Below, in pieces: positions 55,738 to 64,000 of a DNA stretch of 64,000 nucleotides. Within the stretch, counting starts at the first letter, position 1, and each line of letters begins with the position of its first letter. The stretch is from Vibrio penaeicida. GTDB lineage: Bacteria; Pseudomonadota; Gammaproteobacteria; Enterobacterales; Vibrionaceae. A program made the translations under genes and the position numbers. Where the stretch lies: the NCBI RefSeq assembly GCF_002933855.1, contig NZ_BFAQ01000006.1:54375-118374 (forward strand), read 5' to 3'. Under the pieces are notes generated by a model. That model saw only the letters and a list, made by a program, of their open reading frames with translations. It ran no database searches and was not told where the DNA came from.

Positions 55738-56226
55738 ACCAAGTAACCTCAAAATGCTTGGTTCAGCAAGAGTTAACTGGTTTTCAGACAAGGCACCAAT
55801 ATGAAGATCTAGGGTCTGCTGACCTTTCGAGATGATTTTTGCAGCAATTTGTGGTTTTTTTATACAAGGCAGAGCTCATTCGGTGTAGTCGCTCTACATC
55901 AATGAGCGATAACGCAGTAGAAAAAAGCCACAAATGCTGCCCGAAGGGTTCGACTAGGCGTCCCCGTTCCCATGCCTTTTACTCTTTGTTGCAAGGTATT
56001 TGCTTAGAATTACTAGGCTACACACCTTGCGCCGCGATTAAAAGGAATAGAACTCGAACAAAATTTAACCACGAAAGGTCAACAGACCCTAGTCATTCTA
56101 AATCAAGAATCGGTAACGCAGTATGAAAGACAGTTAAACTCGCTCTTGGTCGAATGACCTGATCTTAGAACGCGTAATGCGCTCCCTACTTTACATTCTT
56201 ATCCAGAACTCAAATTACTTATCCCT
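55738..56226. repeat. TACnCAAG-type repeat fragments flanking a nested MITE
   Basis: The left part (55738-55800) opens ACCAAGTAACCTCAAAATGC and continues GGTTCAGCAAGAG, like the MITE end in the HAD gene. The right part near 56206-56226 (CTTATCCAGAACTC then AAATTACTT) resembles the sequence at 11377-11400. A different element (55813-56088) lies inside. The likely reading is one longer element split by a second insertion; the outer boundaries are uncertain. Confidence 0.5.
55813..56088. mobile_element. 276-bp MITE with CTAG target duplication
   Basis: The termini are inverted repeats: GGTCTGCTGACCTTTCG at the left, and at the right the complement of GGTCTGTTGACCTTTCG. The flanks are CTAG on both sides (55809-55812 and 56089-56092), a 4-bp duplication matching the target preference of IS5-group elements. 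It encodes no transposase. It lies in the fragment-rich region upstream of the toxin gene. Confidence 0.8.
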
Positions 56227-56324
56227 GTGATAAAGCGTGTTTAATATTAATATTACTTACTCCATAGATCAGTAACTTAATAATAAAATTGACATTTTTA
56301 ATGTAAATATCAACTCGCACTCTA

Positions 56325-56343
56325 TTGATGGTAATCATTACAA
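56325..56343 (+). promoter_or_regulatory. weak Fur-box-like palindrome upstream of the toxin gene
   Basis: GTAATCATTAC is a near palindrome within TTGATGGTAATCATTACAA; aligned to the 19-bp Fur consensus it matches about 13 positions. It lies 240 bp before the toxin start, in AT-rich DNA where chance matches are common. If real it would tie the toxin to iron limitation. The rest of 56093-56579 holds no other feature I can name. Confidence 0.3.
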
Positions 56344-56585
56344 TTAGACTTGAGTGTGGAAACAAAATCACAATAGACAGATAAAATCGGAAATAGAAAA
56401 TAGTATTTTATAAATTGAAAGAAGATCAATTAATGGGATCATTCCCATTGAGTCATTTCAATAACCCTATACTCTCTCCAATGCATGTAACCTAAAAAAT
56501 TAATCAAATATAACCAGATAGTTAATAACCGTTTGCCTACAAAAGCTGTCTGTCGTTTGTATTTTTAATCGAACTGAAATTGGTG

Positions 56586-59135
56586 ATGAAAGTGTTCAAA
56601 ACTTCTTCTATATACAAATCCATTGTTTACAGCCTAACTATCGCGCCTGTATTGATATCAACGCCATCAATCGCGACCTCTCTGACTGGGAATGAACTCA
56701 ATTCCACGATTGTCGAAACCTCTATGCTGCAACGCCAAAATCAAGAATTAAGCGCGTTATGGAAATCGCACGCGTTGACGGACTACGCCGATTTACTGGC
56801 CGACATTCCTGACCCAGCGAATATTGCACGGAAAGTACTCAAGCAAAAATACCCAGAAATTGATCCGGACGGTACGTTCTACGTGTACTTCGGTGAAGAA
56901 GGGCGCTCTGCTCACAACTTCCTAGGCTGGGATCATTTCACCCCTATACACGCCATGACAATGACGCAAGCAGCCCTAATTGATACCTTCTCTTTAAGCT
57001 CGCCTGATGTATTAAATTCAGTAAGCGGATTTTATACCGTTGGCGCTGGCGCAAAAATCTACGACAGCACCAACCTAGTGAGAGTCTCCCCAAAAGACGT
57101 AGCCAAAACGGTTTGGGATGCCGATTTACAAACACAATTTGATGATGAAGTAGAAAAATTCTGGAACAATAACCTTGGAAAGTTTGTTTCAGCATCTAAA
57201 GACGCATTCAGAGTTTCAGGTTATAGCGCATTCCAGAAAAACCAAATCTCACACTCTGCACTGACGATGATTCAGGACGTTTTAAACCATAACGCTTCCG
57301 TCAATATCTATCATATGGATATTTATGGTTACTCTTCCCCTGACATTTTATGGATCGAGCCCTCCACTAACCAGGGGAGTAATCTCCTTTATATTCCTGG
57401 GGCTAAAGAACCCTTTATCGAAGTCTCCTCGCTAACAGAACTAAGAGGAAAACTGGTTACTGACCTTAAAAGTACAGCGAATCGAACCGCGTTAGCAGAG
57501 CACTTTAGTATCTACGATCGTCAGGATGGCACCTCATATTCAGGGGTCAATAGCGCCCTAAAAGGGATCGCGAATGGTCAATGGGCGTCTAGCTATATTA
57601 TGACAAAGCATTCTCGTATTAACGAAGACACTTTCCAAAGCGTTGCGAAAGCGGTTATGGCTCGAAACATCAGCGACGGTGACATGCAGATTAAGTCCAA
57701 CAGCGAAGTCACTCGTGATACCGCCCTAAGGACCATAGGCGCAATTATAAACTTACTCCCTGCCATGCAAATCGTCGAACCTGAAATCAGTATTCCGCTC
57801 GATCTGGTTATCTTAAATGCAACCAGTTTGGGGTTAAACATCAACAAAGCTGTTACAGGCGACACAGAAGCCGAACGAAAAAAAGGGGCACTTGGTGCCG
57901 GATTAGACAGCGGTTTCCTTGCCGCTAGCATCTTTCCCGCCGCCAAAAAACTGAGCCGATCAATAAAGACATCCGCATCTCAATTACACCCAACAGGCAA
58001 TGTAGCAGACATCATTGAATCGAGTGTTCCAGCTGAGTACGATCGATTGAACGTTGGAGATAACCCCGTGGTGGTTACCCACCCTCAAACGCAACAAGAG
58101 CTGTACATTGTACGTTTGACGGACACCAAACGAGTTGTCGCTATGCGGCGTACACCTTCTGGAACGTTTATTGAAACTAACTTTGAATCCGGGCGGGATA
58201 TTGCCAACAGCAGAATAGTAGAGACAACGGATCCCGTGACCAATCGTCGCCAATTCCTCGATAAGGGCGGCTTGTTAGGCGGTGGGAAACGAGGCTTTAA
58301 GTTAAAACTAAGTGCCATTGATCCTAATGTCATTCCAACAGCCAGTACAATTGAAGATGGTTACAGCATAGACAAGCGTAAACTCATTGCTGATTCCAAT
58401 GGCGCTAACTACTTCCATGGTAGCCGATCGTCCAGTTTACTGACGTTCAAGCTAGGTTCGGAGACCAATGGCGCTATTGAGCCAATGGGCCAACTCATTG
58501 AAAAGCGCGTATTTCCATTTTCTGGCGAAGCAGGAAACTCGTTGGCGGAAAATGCCGCCAATAGAAACCTAGTTTCTGTCGTCACACTTGATGAAGCAGG
58601 CTCAGCCTACGACTATGCAACGAACACGAGCCGAGCAGCGAAGTTCAATATAGACGTCGCGACAAATGAAGCGATTGAGAACGAGTTAACGTTAAAGCAA
58701 TACTCTGTATCCCCTAGCATTATTGACGATATTAAAGCGGGTAACGCGTACGCACCTCTGGATGGAATTCAGAGCGAAGTCGCGGATGTGGCTCGCGGAA
58801 AGCTCGCTTTAAATAACAACCGTGTTGTTCGATTCAACGGACTTGCGCCAGCGGAAAAACAACTTGTCCAGGAGGAGTTTCCCATTATGTATGGATTCGA
58901 ACCTTCCGAGTTCAACATTAAGCCGATCCATTCTGACATAAAGGGAGAGTTTGGGGTTCAGGGAGGTGTACAGATGAACGAAATCAAAGTGATCTACACC
59001 ATCGTAGACAAGGTTAGTGAAGTGTCAGCTTATCTAAATGACAATAACATCCACATCCCAACCAAAAGCTTTGAAGACATTCAGTTTAACGCAAATGAAG
59101 GAGCGGCAGGGCTGAGCAATAACCTTTTACGATAG
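56586..59135 (+). CDS. secreted toxin candidate: dermonecrotic-toxin-like (DUF6543) plus ART-like domain
   Basis: 849 aa from the ATG at 56586 (a TTG two codons earlier is possible; both have weak ribosome-binding sites). A Sec signal peptide ends near STPSIA. Residues about 40-330 follow the DUF6543 dermonecrotic-toxin pattern: FTPIHAMTMTQAALIDTF, GFYTVGAGAKIYDS, KDVAKTVWDADLQTQFDDEV, KFWNN and a Lys-Asp-Ala-Phe helix. A hydrophobic part (about 390-460; AIINLLPAMQIVEPEISIPL and GLDSGFLAASIFPAAKK) could insert in membranes. The C-terminal about 240 residues begin NYFHGSRSSSLLTF (His611), like the PARP/diphtheria HGS motif, with SVVTLDEAGSAYDYAT later and GEFGVQGG (Glu788). The inference is an exported ADP-ribosyltransferase-type toxin acting on host cells. 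No immunity gene is adjacent. These family calls are from memory. Confidence 0.65.
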   Translation: MKVFKTSSIYKSIVYSLTIAPVLISTPSIATSLTGNELNSTIVETSMLQRQNQELSALWKSHALTDYADLLADIPDPANIARKVLKQKYPEIDPDGTFYVYFGEEGRSAHNFLGWDHFTPIHAMTMTQAALIDTFSLSSPDVLNSVSGFYTVGAGAKIYDSTNLVRVSPKDVAKTVWDADLQTQFDDEVEKFWNNNLGKFVSASKDAFRVSGYSAFQKNQISHSALTMIQDVLNHNASVNIYHMDIYGYSSPDILWIEPSTNQGSNLLYIPGAKEPFIEVSSLTELRGKLVTDLKSTANRTALAEHFSIYDRQDGTSYSGVNSALKGIANGQWASSYIMTKHSRINEDTFQSVAKAVMARNISDGDMQIKSNSEVTRDTALRTIGAIINLLPAMQIVEPEISIPLDLVILNATSLGLNINKAVTGDTEAERKKGALGAGLDSGFLAASIFPAAKKLSRSIKTSASQLHPTGNVADIIESSVPAEYDRLNVGDNPVVVTHPQTQQELYIVRLTDTKRVVAMRRTPSGTFIETNFESGRDIANSRIVETTDPVTNRRQFLDKGGLLGGGKRGFKLKLSAIDPNVIPTASTIEDGYSIDKRKLIADSNGANYFHGSRSSSLLTFKLGSETNGAIEPMGQLIEKRVFPFSGEAGNSLAENAANRNLVSVVTLDEAGSAYDYATNTSRAAKFNIDVATNEAIENELTLKQYSVSPSIIDDIKAGNAYAPLDGIQSEVADVARGKLALNNNRVVRFNGLAPAEKQLVQEEFPIMYGFEPSEFNIKPIHSDIKGEFGVQGGVQMNEIKVIYTIVDKVSEVSAYLNDNNIHIPTKSFEDIQFNANEGAAGLSNNLLR

Positions 59136-59406
59136 CGGTGTTCGCAACCCGTACCTTCACACTATTTGAATTCGATGAAATGAACGTGACAATGACAAAT
59201 TGGCGAACGAAAGACACATCGTTTGATTCGGTCAAAACACGACAGCATTGAAATCAAACCCAATCGTGCCCGGTAGGATCCTCTATCGGGTATTATTCGC
59301 ATTAAGTAAAAGCACAGAAATCAGGTTAATGACTTTGAATCTGGACATTAAAATGAAGGCAAGTGAGAGAAGTTATGGACTAGGCTAAGGACTTGTTTAA
59401 GAAACA

Positions 59407-59442
59407 TAAAAAATCCGAGTGTTAAAATAACACTCGGATTTT
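59407..59442. terminator. bidirectional terminator between toxin and yeeN genes
   Basis: A 14-bp perfect stem (AAAATCCGAGTGTT with AACACTCGGATTTT) around a 5-nt loop, with A residues on the left and T on the right, in the 400-bp gap between convergent genes. The rest of that gap (59136-59534) shows only a weak inverted repeat near 59267-59291. Confidence 0.85.
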
Positions 59443-59534
59443 GGCATCTTTGGAGGATCGTTCAACCCATCATTTTTCTCTTAACTAATCGGCATTAAGC
59501 ACTTAGGCTCGGTTTCTATCAATTAAGGCTGATA

Positions 59535-60251
59535 TTACAGTTCAGCGTTATGGTAAACCTGCTGTACATCGTCACACTCGTCTAGCATGTCCAAGAATTT
59601 TTGGAACTTCTCTGCATCTTCACCTGCGACTGGCGTGTGCGTTTGTGGGACAAACGTAATTTCTTCTACATCCATGGTCAAATCAGGGTATGCGCCTGTT
59701 AGAGCTGTCTTCGTTTTAAAGAATTCAGTATGTGGCGCAAAGACTGTAATCACACCGTCTTCCAACTCAACATCGGTAACGTCTACATCGTCCATCATTA
59801 GTGTTTCTAAGATGATTTCGTCATCGTCGCCTTTAAACTGGAATACTGCTTGGTGATCGAACATGTGAGAAACAGAGCCTTCAACACCAATTTTCGCGCC
59901 GGTTTTCACAAAACACTGGCGAATATCTTGGAAGGTACGGTTACCGTTATCCGTTAGGCAATCTACGATCACGCTTGTACCGCCAGGTCCAAAACCTTCA
60001 TAGCGCGCTGGTTGGTAATCTTCACCGCCACCACCGTTCGCTTTATCAAGGGCTTTATCGATTACGTGCGCTGGCACTTGGTCTCTTTTCGCTTTGGTAA
60101 TCAGATGTTTAAGCGACAGATTCATGTCTGGGTCTGAACCACCGTTTTTCGCGCATACGTAAATTTCTTTACCGTATTTGGAATAGACTTTAATTTTTGC
60201 GCCTGCAGTTTTTGCCATAGAGGCTTTGCGCACTTCAAAACTTCTTCCCAT
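59535..60251 (-). CDS. yeeN: YebC/PmpR-family protein (YeeN type)
   Basis: 238 aa, typical of the YeeN branch. Conserved blocks are [60 protein letters not shown] and the C-terminal [15 protein letters not shown]. YebC proteins were described as regulators and more recently as ribosome-associated factors helping translation of proline-rich stretches. It is a single core-type gene between two accessory secreted-protein genes. Confidence 0.92.
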   Translation of the reverse strand: MGRSFEVRKASMAKTAGAKIKVYSKYGKEIYVCAKNGGSDPDMNLSLKHLITKAKRDQVPAHVIDKALDKANGGGGEDYQPARYEGFGPGGTSVIVDCLTDNGNRTFQDIRQCFVKTGAKIGVEGSVSHMFDHQAVFQFKGDDDEIILETLMMDDVDVTDVELEDGVITVFAPHTEFFKTKTALTGAYPDLTMDVEEITFVPQTHTPVAGEDAEKFQKFLDMLDECDDVQQVYHNAEL

Positions 60252-60284
60252 CGGGATGTTCTCTCTGATTCAATTAATGCGAAA

Positions 60285-60355
60285 GATTGTATACCCAAAC
60301 CAAGTCAAGATGCTAGATTCAGCAAGATTTGCTTGGCTTTGTTAGGTTATACAAT
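60285..60355. repeat. solo MITE-end fragment
   Basis: TATACCCAAACCAAGTCAAG, ATGCTAGATTCAGCAAG and a following GGTTATAC resemble the TACnCAAG-type repeat ends at 2131 and 55738, here as a short stand-alone piece between two genes. No partner end is visible nearby. Confidence 0.5.
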
Positions 60356-60362
60356 GGGGCGA

Positions 60363-60572
60363 CTAAGCCACACCCATAACTCTTTTATATTTTGCTACCG
60401 ACTGTTCGAATAACTCGACTTCTGATTCCAGCCTCAGTTTCGATTTGTGCTCAACCAGTACTTCAGGACCCGCCTGAGCTTGCTTGATTTTCCACACCAA
60501 AAACGAAGCTTGCTTGTCGATTTCTATTTCATTTTTCTCTTCAGAAGGAAGGAGCGAAAGGTTAAACGACAT
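60363..60572 (-). CDS. small hypothetical protein
   Basis: 69 aa from the ATG at 60572, preceded by AGG at 7 bp; the frame extends further upstream, but that part has no suitable start signal. It is hydrophilic and helical, with charged heptad-like stretches (EVLVEHKSKLRLESEVELFE). No family is recognised. It lies upstream of yeeN on the same strand, about 110 bp away across a repeat fragment. Confidence 0.5.
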   Translation of the reverse strand: MSFNLSLLPSEEKNEIEIDKQASFLVWKIKQAQAGPEVLVEHKSKLRLESEVELFEQSVAKYKRVMGVA

Positions 60573-61809
60573 AGTAAGACCTGCATCGATAGTTTTAAAG
60601 GGCAAGAATATATCACAGCCTAAGCCTTTAGGTAGAGAGTTACAGGGGAATTCAAAAAGAAAAGTGACTGGAATCAAGAATGGAGGCGCAATATTGAATT
60701 CGTAATATGGGTGGGTTCTCCAAACCCAGTGACTCCAATACATCTTGGTTTTTTAACAATGGTTGTAAATTAAAGGGGGTCACCTTTCTTGAGGCAAAAC
60801 CACAGATACCAATATTATGCGAGACAGAGCCCAGATTATGCGAGATGGAATCCAGTGGTATGTATCCGATAAACAAATCAAGAAAGTGATCATTTTTAGT
60901 TGTCTAGGCTTGGGAAGGTGCCTGAACATGAATTTGGTATCGAGAAGGCAGACAATAAATTGTTCTAAGTGAAGTGCAAGAGACAATACAATTTCCTATA
61001 TATGTTGCAAACATAAAATCAAAGTCTTTAGGACCGGTTTGAAACATGATCTGGGATTTTTCCTTTTAATTAAATAATAAATCTAATACTTTCCATTAAA
61101 TTATGTAATGGTAATAATCCAATTGTTGAAATGTTATTACATACCATCCTAAAAATTATAGATAATAATATTAAATACATAGATTTAAATTCAATACTCA
61201 CTCAATTTAAAATAAATTTAAAATCTCTCACCTGAATTACGATCACATTTCACCTAGTATTATTTATTGAAAATGACGATCTTTATTCACCTTTCTAAAA
61301 GAAAAGTCAGTTTTATTAACAATCAATAAGTTAGAGCATTAACTCTAATCTTAAGCTCATCGAAACATGTTAAATTATACCTAAAATACATATAGTTAGC
61401 TAAACATTCTCATCGCTATTAATATTGTCTCACATTCATTCCTTGCAACTCTTGTCATCTGGTAAGTCTACGCTAGTAACTTATTTATCAACAAAACTGA
61501 ACTCCAATACTATCAAGTCCTGCCGAATAATATTGCTAAGAAAATTTTCTTGCACACATATTCTCATTCAAATTTCAAGTACCAGAATAACCTCCGACTA
61601 GAGACGTTTGTAATAAAACTCACGTTTTATAAAATAATAATCACTTGGTTAGCAAGCCAATAAAGAATAAGGCTTCAACGCCAAGTAATAAAAGAATAGT
61701 CACTTAGAAATTGAGTTGTATTCCTTACAGGCACACTCATAAATAATTAAAAGATTAGCAGTCCTACTTTCTCAAAATTTAGGACCCAAATAGCAATAAG
61801 GATAAAAGA
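60573..61809. other. 1.2-kb AT-rich region without genes
   Basis: No credible coding frame on either strand. The right half (about 61050-61800) is strongly AT-rich with many TAAT and TTAA runs, as seen at H-NS-bound upstream regions. A 21-bp imperfect tandem repeat occurs at 60814-60855. The stretch presumably contains the promoter of the metalloprotease, but I cannot choose a -35/-10 pair among the many AT-rich candidates. Confidence 0.6.
60814..60855. repeat. 21-bp tandem repeat
   Basis: Two adjacent units both start ATTATGCGAGA and end CCAG, matching at 17 of 21 positions. They could be recombinase or regulator sites or the terminal remnant of a lost element. No recombinase gene is nearby. 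Confidence 0.65.
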
Positions 61810-63669
61810 ATGAATACTAAAATTGGACTTATTCCCTTGCTGGTCGGTATGGCTTTACCAACGACTGCACTTGCACAAGTGGATATTAATAACATCACTG
61901 AATCTGGACGCCCTACGTTTGCAGTTGGTGCATTGGGTGCCGCACAACTTAATGCTGATGTGGAAACATTGAAGCACTACCTAGCAAATACCCCTTCCTA
62001 CAAATCCACAGGTAACGAAGAATTTGTTGTAGAGCGCCAATGGGTCGACGAACTTGGCAAAAAGCACACCGTATTTAACCAAACCATTGATGGTATTAAG
62101 GTACACAACAGCCGAATTACGTTGCATACCGATGTCACACTTGGAAAAGGTTTTGCTCCTGCGAATGAATCTATCTACGCCGTGTCAGGAACGGTCGCGG
62201 TTCCGACAACTTCACCCGCAACATTTGCACCTATACGTATGAGCAATGATGGCGGTATACAAGCAAAATCGGTCGTTGAAAGCATTGGCGATGTCGTGAC
62301 AGAGCCAGAGCTGGCTTACGTGTATCTTCGCGATATTGACGATACGAAATTAGCTTGGCGTATGGAAGTTAAATTCTTCCAAGGATCTGGGCATTCTTTC
62401 GGACACGATCTGGTGTACGTAGATGCGCTTACTCATGAAATATTGTCCCGTGAAACATTAATCCATCGAGCTAAGAACTGGAAAACACACACGTTAGATG
62501 GAGGAGACTATTTCAGCGGACCAGGCAGGCTACTTTGCGCTAACCAAGAAGACTGTGGCAATAATATATCGGCTCAACGAGCACATGATGGTGCGTCGAC
62601 AGTATATGACTATTACAAAGAGAGACATAATCGAAAGGGTTTAGATGATCGCGATATGACGATGATTTCGAGTGTGGATCTGAATGAAGCGAATGCGGCT
62701 TGGTATTTAGGGCAAATGTTCTACGGTAAGTCCAGCACAGGCGCTGATTACACAACAGATTTCGATGTCATTGGTCACGAATTTACTCATGGCGTTATCG
62801 ATTCTACTGCCGATTTGATTTATCAAAACGCATCAGGCGCGTTAAACGAAGCGTGGGCCGACATTCTAGGGATCTCCGCAGAAGCGTACAAAAATGGCAA
62901 AACAACCTCTACTTGGTTGCTAGGTAACGAACTGTATCAAACGCCTGGGCAAGCGTTGCGCTATATGAATAATCCAACTAAAGATGGGCGCTCTAAAGAC
63001 TGGTATCCAGAGCGCAGACCTTTTGTAAAAAATCCAGATCAGAGGCTTAATGACAATGGTTGGGTTCACCTGAACTCAGGTATTGCAAACCTTGCCTATG
63101 TTTTGTTAGTTGATGGCGGCTCCCATCCACGTGGCAAGTCGGACGCGGTTGTTGATGGTATTGGTTTACTTCAAGCGGAAAAAGTATTTTACCGCGCTCT
63201 CAACACCTACATGGGTCCAAACACTAATTTCCCTGAAGCTCGTACGGCAACAGCTCAAGCGGCGGCTGACCTATATGGTCAACGTGCAAAGCACTCTGTT
63301 GAAACGGCGTGGTGTGCGGTTGGTGTAGGTGAGTGTCCAGCAGCAATACCAACATCGGAAAAGCCAGCATCACTTAGTGAAGCAGTAAGTGATATTTCCA
63401 TTCCTTTGAACGAGTGGAAGCACTACACACAAGAATTGGGTGAAGGCTATTCAAAAATGACGATTAAGGCAGAAGGTGGCTTGGGTGATGTAGACCTATA
63501 CGTAACCTATGAAAAGGAGTCGACAGCAACCGTATTCGATTGTGAGTCAAATGCCATATCCAACTCTGAAGAATGTGTCATTACAAATCCGAAAAAAGGG
63601 CTTTGGCATATTGATTTATACGGCTATGAAGCGAGTTCCGGTGTCACGCTGACACTGACCGCTGAATAA
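61810..63669 (+). CDS. M4-family zinc metalloprotease (vibriolysin type)
   Basis: 619 aa. The signal peptide ends at ALA-Q (residue 22). An FTP/PepSY propeptide spans about 50-200 (VFNQTIDGIKVHNSRITLHT). The catalytic domain has HEFTH (His323, Glu324, His327) and the third zinc ligand Glu347 in NEAWADI; the later VHLNSGIAN is typical of thermolysin relatives. Residues about 515-619 are a PPC-type domain (YSKMTIKAEGGLGDVDLYVT) with a Cys pair. Vibriolysin relatives (HapA, VvpE) are secreted by type II secretion and degrade host proteins. AAGGATAAAAG precedes the ATG. The DNA upstream is AT-rich. Confidence 0.93.
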   Translation: MNTKIGLIPLLVGMALPTTALAQVDINNITESGRPTFAVGALGAAQLNADVETLKHYLANTPSYKSTGNEEFVVERQWVDELGKKHTVFNQTIDGIKVHNSRITLHTDVTLGKGFAPANESIYAVSGTVAVPTTSPATFAPIRMSNDGGIQAKSVVESIGDVVTEPELAYVYLRDIDDTKLAWRMEVKFFQGSGHSFGHDLVYVDALTHEILSRETLIHRAKNWKTHTLDGGDYFSGPGRLLCANQEDCGNNISAQRAHDGASTVYDYYKERHNRKGLDDRDMTMISSVDLNEANAAWYLGQMFYGKSSTGADYTTDFDVIGHEFTHGVIDSTADLIYQNASGALNEAWADILGISAEAYKNGKTTSTWLLGNELYQTPGQALRYMNNPTKDGRSKDWYPERRPFVKNPDQRLNDNGWVHLNSGIANLAYVLLVDGGSHPRGKSDAVVDGIGLLQAEKVFYRALNTYMGPNTNFPEARTATAQAAADLYGQRAKHSVETAWCAVGVGECPAAIPTSEKPASLSEAVSDISIPLNEWKHYTQELGEGYSKMTIKAEGGLGDVDLYVTYEKESTATVFDCESNAISNSEECVITNPKKGLWHIDLYGYEASSGVTLTLTAE

Positions 63670-63677
63670 CCCTATTC

Positions 63678-63708
63678 AAGAAAGGCAGTAATTGCTGTCT
63701 TTCTTTTC
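63678..63708 (+). terminator. intrinsic terminator of the metalloprotease gene
   Basis: AAGAAAGGCAG pairs with CTGTCTTTCTT (one G-T pair) around a 6-nt loop, followed by TTT, immediately after the protease stop codon. Confidence 0.75.
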
Positions 63709-63733
63709 ATCCTGTTAACCTCGCATGTTAGTT

Positions 63734-63800
63734 TTTAGGTATACCTAAATCATATAAATTGTTATTTAATAACATAACAATTTAAATGATTATATTTAGG
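63734..63800. repeat. nested palindromes near the window end
   Basis: TTTAGGTATACCTAAA (63734-63749) is a perfect 16-bp palindrome. It overlaps a larger hairpin: CCTAAAT with ATTTAGG (63744-63750 and 63794-63800) and TAAATTGTTAT with ATAACAATTTA (63755-63765 and 63774-63784). It could be an operator for a gene beyond the window or a structural repeat. Nothing else is seen in 63801-64000, which is AT-rich. Confidence 0.5.
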
Positions 63801-64000
63801 GCAAACGTTTAAATGAAGAAACAACTATTTATCTCTTATTAATAATGAAGAGAAAATATAATAATCGCATGATCTTATTTGAAGTGTGATCACATTGAAA
63901 AATGCAAGTTTTCGATAAACCAAGATCCCTGCCATGTTTCTATTTATTAGTAGATAATTGGTAAAATTAAAGTATTTACTCTAAATTAAATTTAATCACC

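Noticed and set aside
55675..55791. 39-codon extension of the 3-hydroxyisobutyrate dehydrogenase frame
   Set aside because: It reads through a repeat fragment; the Rossmann fold and AAGGAG support the ATG at 55674.
56586..59135. Naming the toxin candidate as nigritoxin
   Set aside because: Nigritoxin is a known Vibrio toxin of similar class, but I cannot match its sequence from memory and the length differs.
1..64000. CRISPR array, integron attC sites, prophage or conjugative modules
   Set aside because: No regular spaced repeats, integrase, phage structural or mobilisation genes were found on either strand.

Overview
The window looks like chromosomal DNA from a Vibrio or close relative (Vibrionaceae, Gammaproteobacteria). 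The protein repertoire supports this: an Aer-type chemoreceptor, a TfoX-type competence protein, a vibriolysin-type M4 metalloprotease with a PPC tail, a YeeN/YebC protein and an rbsDACBKR operon. So do the small TA-flanked repeats whose ends read roughly TACnCAAGnnACCTCAAGATGC, which from memory are common in vibrios. No database search was possible, so the genus is an inference. No rRNA, tRNA, CRISPR, integrase or transposase gene was seen.

Layout. 1-17.5 kb is a patchwork of short operons: hydrolases, a CatA-like acetyltransferase, GNAT enzymes, a Cys-rich MarR regulator facing a secreted protein plus redoxin, a LysE/AraC pair, an SRAP protein, a TfoX protein, and a TauD-like dioxygenase with a TauE-like exporter and a divergent LysR. 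A HAD hydrolase gene here is destroyed by a 277-bp MITE. 17.7-19.2 kb is an Aer-like receptor. 19.3-31.3 kb is a complete assimilatory nitrate cluster on the minus strand: nasA-cobA-trpD2-like-ANTAR regulator, then nrtABD-nirBD. Both halves have a candidate sigma-54 promoter and a leader whose two A1/G4 hexaloop hairpins precede an intrinsic terminator. This suggests NtrC-type activation plus ANTAR antitermination by the regulator encoded in the cluster.

31.4-41.3 kb is accessory: a LysE exporter, an Imm11-like orphan, a glycosyltransferase, a GFA protein, a small membrane-protein operon, an ABC1 kinase, a PAS protein plus diflavin reductase behind a Fur box, a frameshifted methyltransferase and a CAP-domain lipoprotein. 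41.5-47.7 kb is the ribose operon with its RbsR operator. 47.9-50.9 kb is a LysR, racemase and dicarboxylate symporter group. 51-55.7 kb holds two oxidoreductases, a nucleotidyltransferase and a zinc-ribbon/rhomboid fusion with a membrane partner.

55.7-64 kb looks like a virulence-type accessory region. It has nested MITEs, then an 851-codon secreted protein with a dermonecrotic-toxin-like N-terminal half and a C-terminal HGS domain resembling PARP/diphtheria-type ADP-ribosyltransferases. After a YeeN protein and an AT-rich 1.2-kb desert comes the M4 metalloprotease. The toxin candidate is the most exciting item; the paired ANTAR leaders are the best-supported regulatory finding.
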